A stretch of 6,437 nt of DNA from a bacterium (GTDB lineage: Bacteria; SZUA-182): NCBI GenBank assembly GCA_003230635.1, contig QIFF01000113.1, positions 1 through 6,437 on the forward strand. The letters run 5' to 3'. This document shows positions 6,331 through 6,437 of the stretch, piece after piece. The notes under the pieces were generated by a model. It saw only the letters and a program-made list of their open reading frames with translations, searched no databases and was not told the origin of the DNA. Position numbers and translations under genes: made by a program. Position 1 is the stretch's first letter; each line of letters starts with the position of its first letter.

Positions 6331-6437
6331 TTAGATTAACAGTTTGAATTTCAGTACACCGCCGGAGACACTGATCGCCTCAGCCACCTTCAGGTCGATG
6401 CCGGGTGTGGCCAGTTTAGCAAGTTTGCCATCGGCCC
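6331..6437 (-). CDS. C-terminal end of a small phage head protein, possibly decoration/cement protein (partial)
   Basis: An open frame enters from the right edge and stops with TAA at 6331-6333 after 34 codons, including ADGKLAKLATPGIDLKVAEA and SVSGGVLKFKLLI. It lies 26 bp upstream of the capsid ribosome-bound ATG, in the same direction. In many tailed phages the gene directly before the major capsid gene encodes a capsid decoration (cement) protein such as DUF2190 or gpD-of-lambda types, whose C-termini often alternate small and hydrophobic residues like this. That identity rests on position and a weak resemblance; only the existence of a coding end is reasonably supported. Confidence 0.45.
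   Translation of the reverse strand, partial: ADGKLAKLATPGIDLKVAEAISVSGGVLKFKLLI

Noticed and set aside
1..6437. CRISPR array, tRNA, rRNA or diversity-generating retroelement
   Set aside because: No regularly spaced repeats, tRNA-like cloverleaf, rRNA sequence or reverse transcriptase motifs were found.

Overview
The window holds a decaying prophage of the contractile-tail (myovirus) type on the minus strand, interrupted by a plus-strand cassette of non-phage genes. Read right to left on the minus strand, the order is: the end of a small head protein, a broken HK97-fold-type major capsid gene, the foreign cassette, a relic of the tail sheath gene, a frameshifted tape measure gene, an intact LysM baseplate protein, and the start of a late control gene D (tail hub/spike base) protein that runs off the left edge. 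This is standard myophage order, but everything between the end of the capsid gene and the end of the sheath gene is missing or reduced to scraps (neck/connector genes, most of the sheath, the tube, the tail chaperones).

The capsid gene (about 5342-6304) is damaged in at least four ways. A 13-bp tandem duplication at its start puts the ribosome-binding site out of register. A ~105-bp insertion bounded by hairpins carries stop codons. A second, shorter insertion begins with a related palindrome. The C-terminus is cut off where the cassette begins. The two insertions share 30 of 38 aligned bases at one end and look like copies of a small REP/MITE-like palindromic element. The tape measure gene has two single-base insertions. 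By contrast, the LysM and gpD genes remain open with tight overlaps.

The cassette (about 3572-5341, plus strand) has a good sigma70-type promoter, a secreted right-handed beta-helix protein, and a type II toxin-antitoxin pair: a TIGR02574/Unstab_antitox-type antitoxin and a RelE/ParE-type toxin. The toxin frame is open, but its expected ATG is ATA and no ATG/GTG/TTG lies upstream in frame. The toxin frame runs straight into capsid DNA at its 3' end. A REP-like hairpin and a short tail sheath relic lie between the cassette and the tape measure gene.

The host cannot be named from the sequence. It is a bacterium of moderate G+C with palindromic REP-like repeats. The secreted beta-helix protein and this toxin-antitoxin type are common in environmental and anaerobic Gram-negative lineages, but that is only a weak inference. 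Some single-base defects, notably the one in a C5 run, could be sequencing errors. The larger rearrangements cannot be explained that way, although an assembly join should be excluded. No wholly new functional system is demonstrated. The most unusual signals are the paired palindromic insertions in the capsid gene and the toxin that has lost its start codon.
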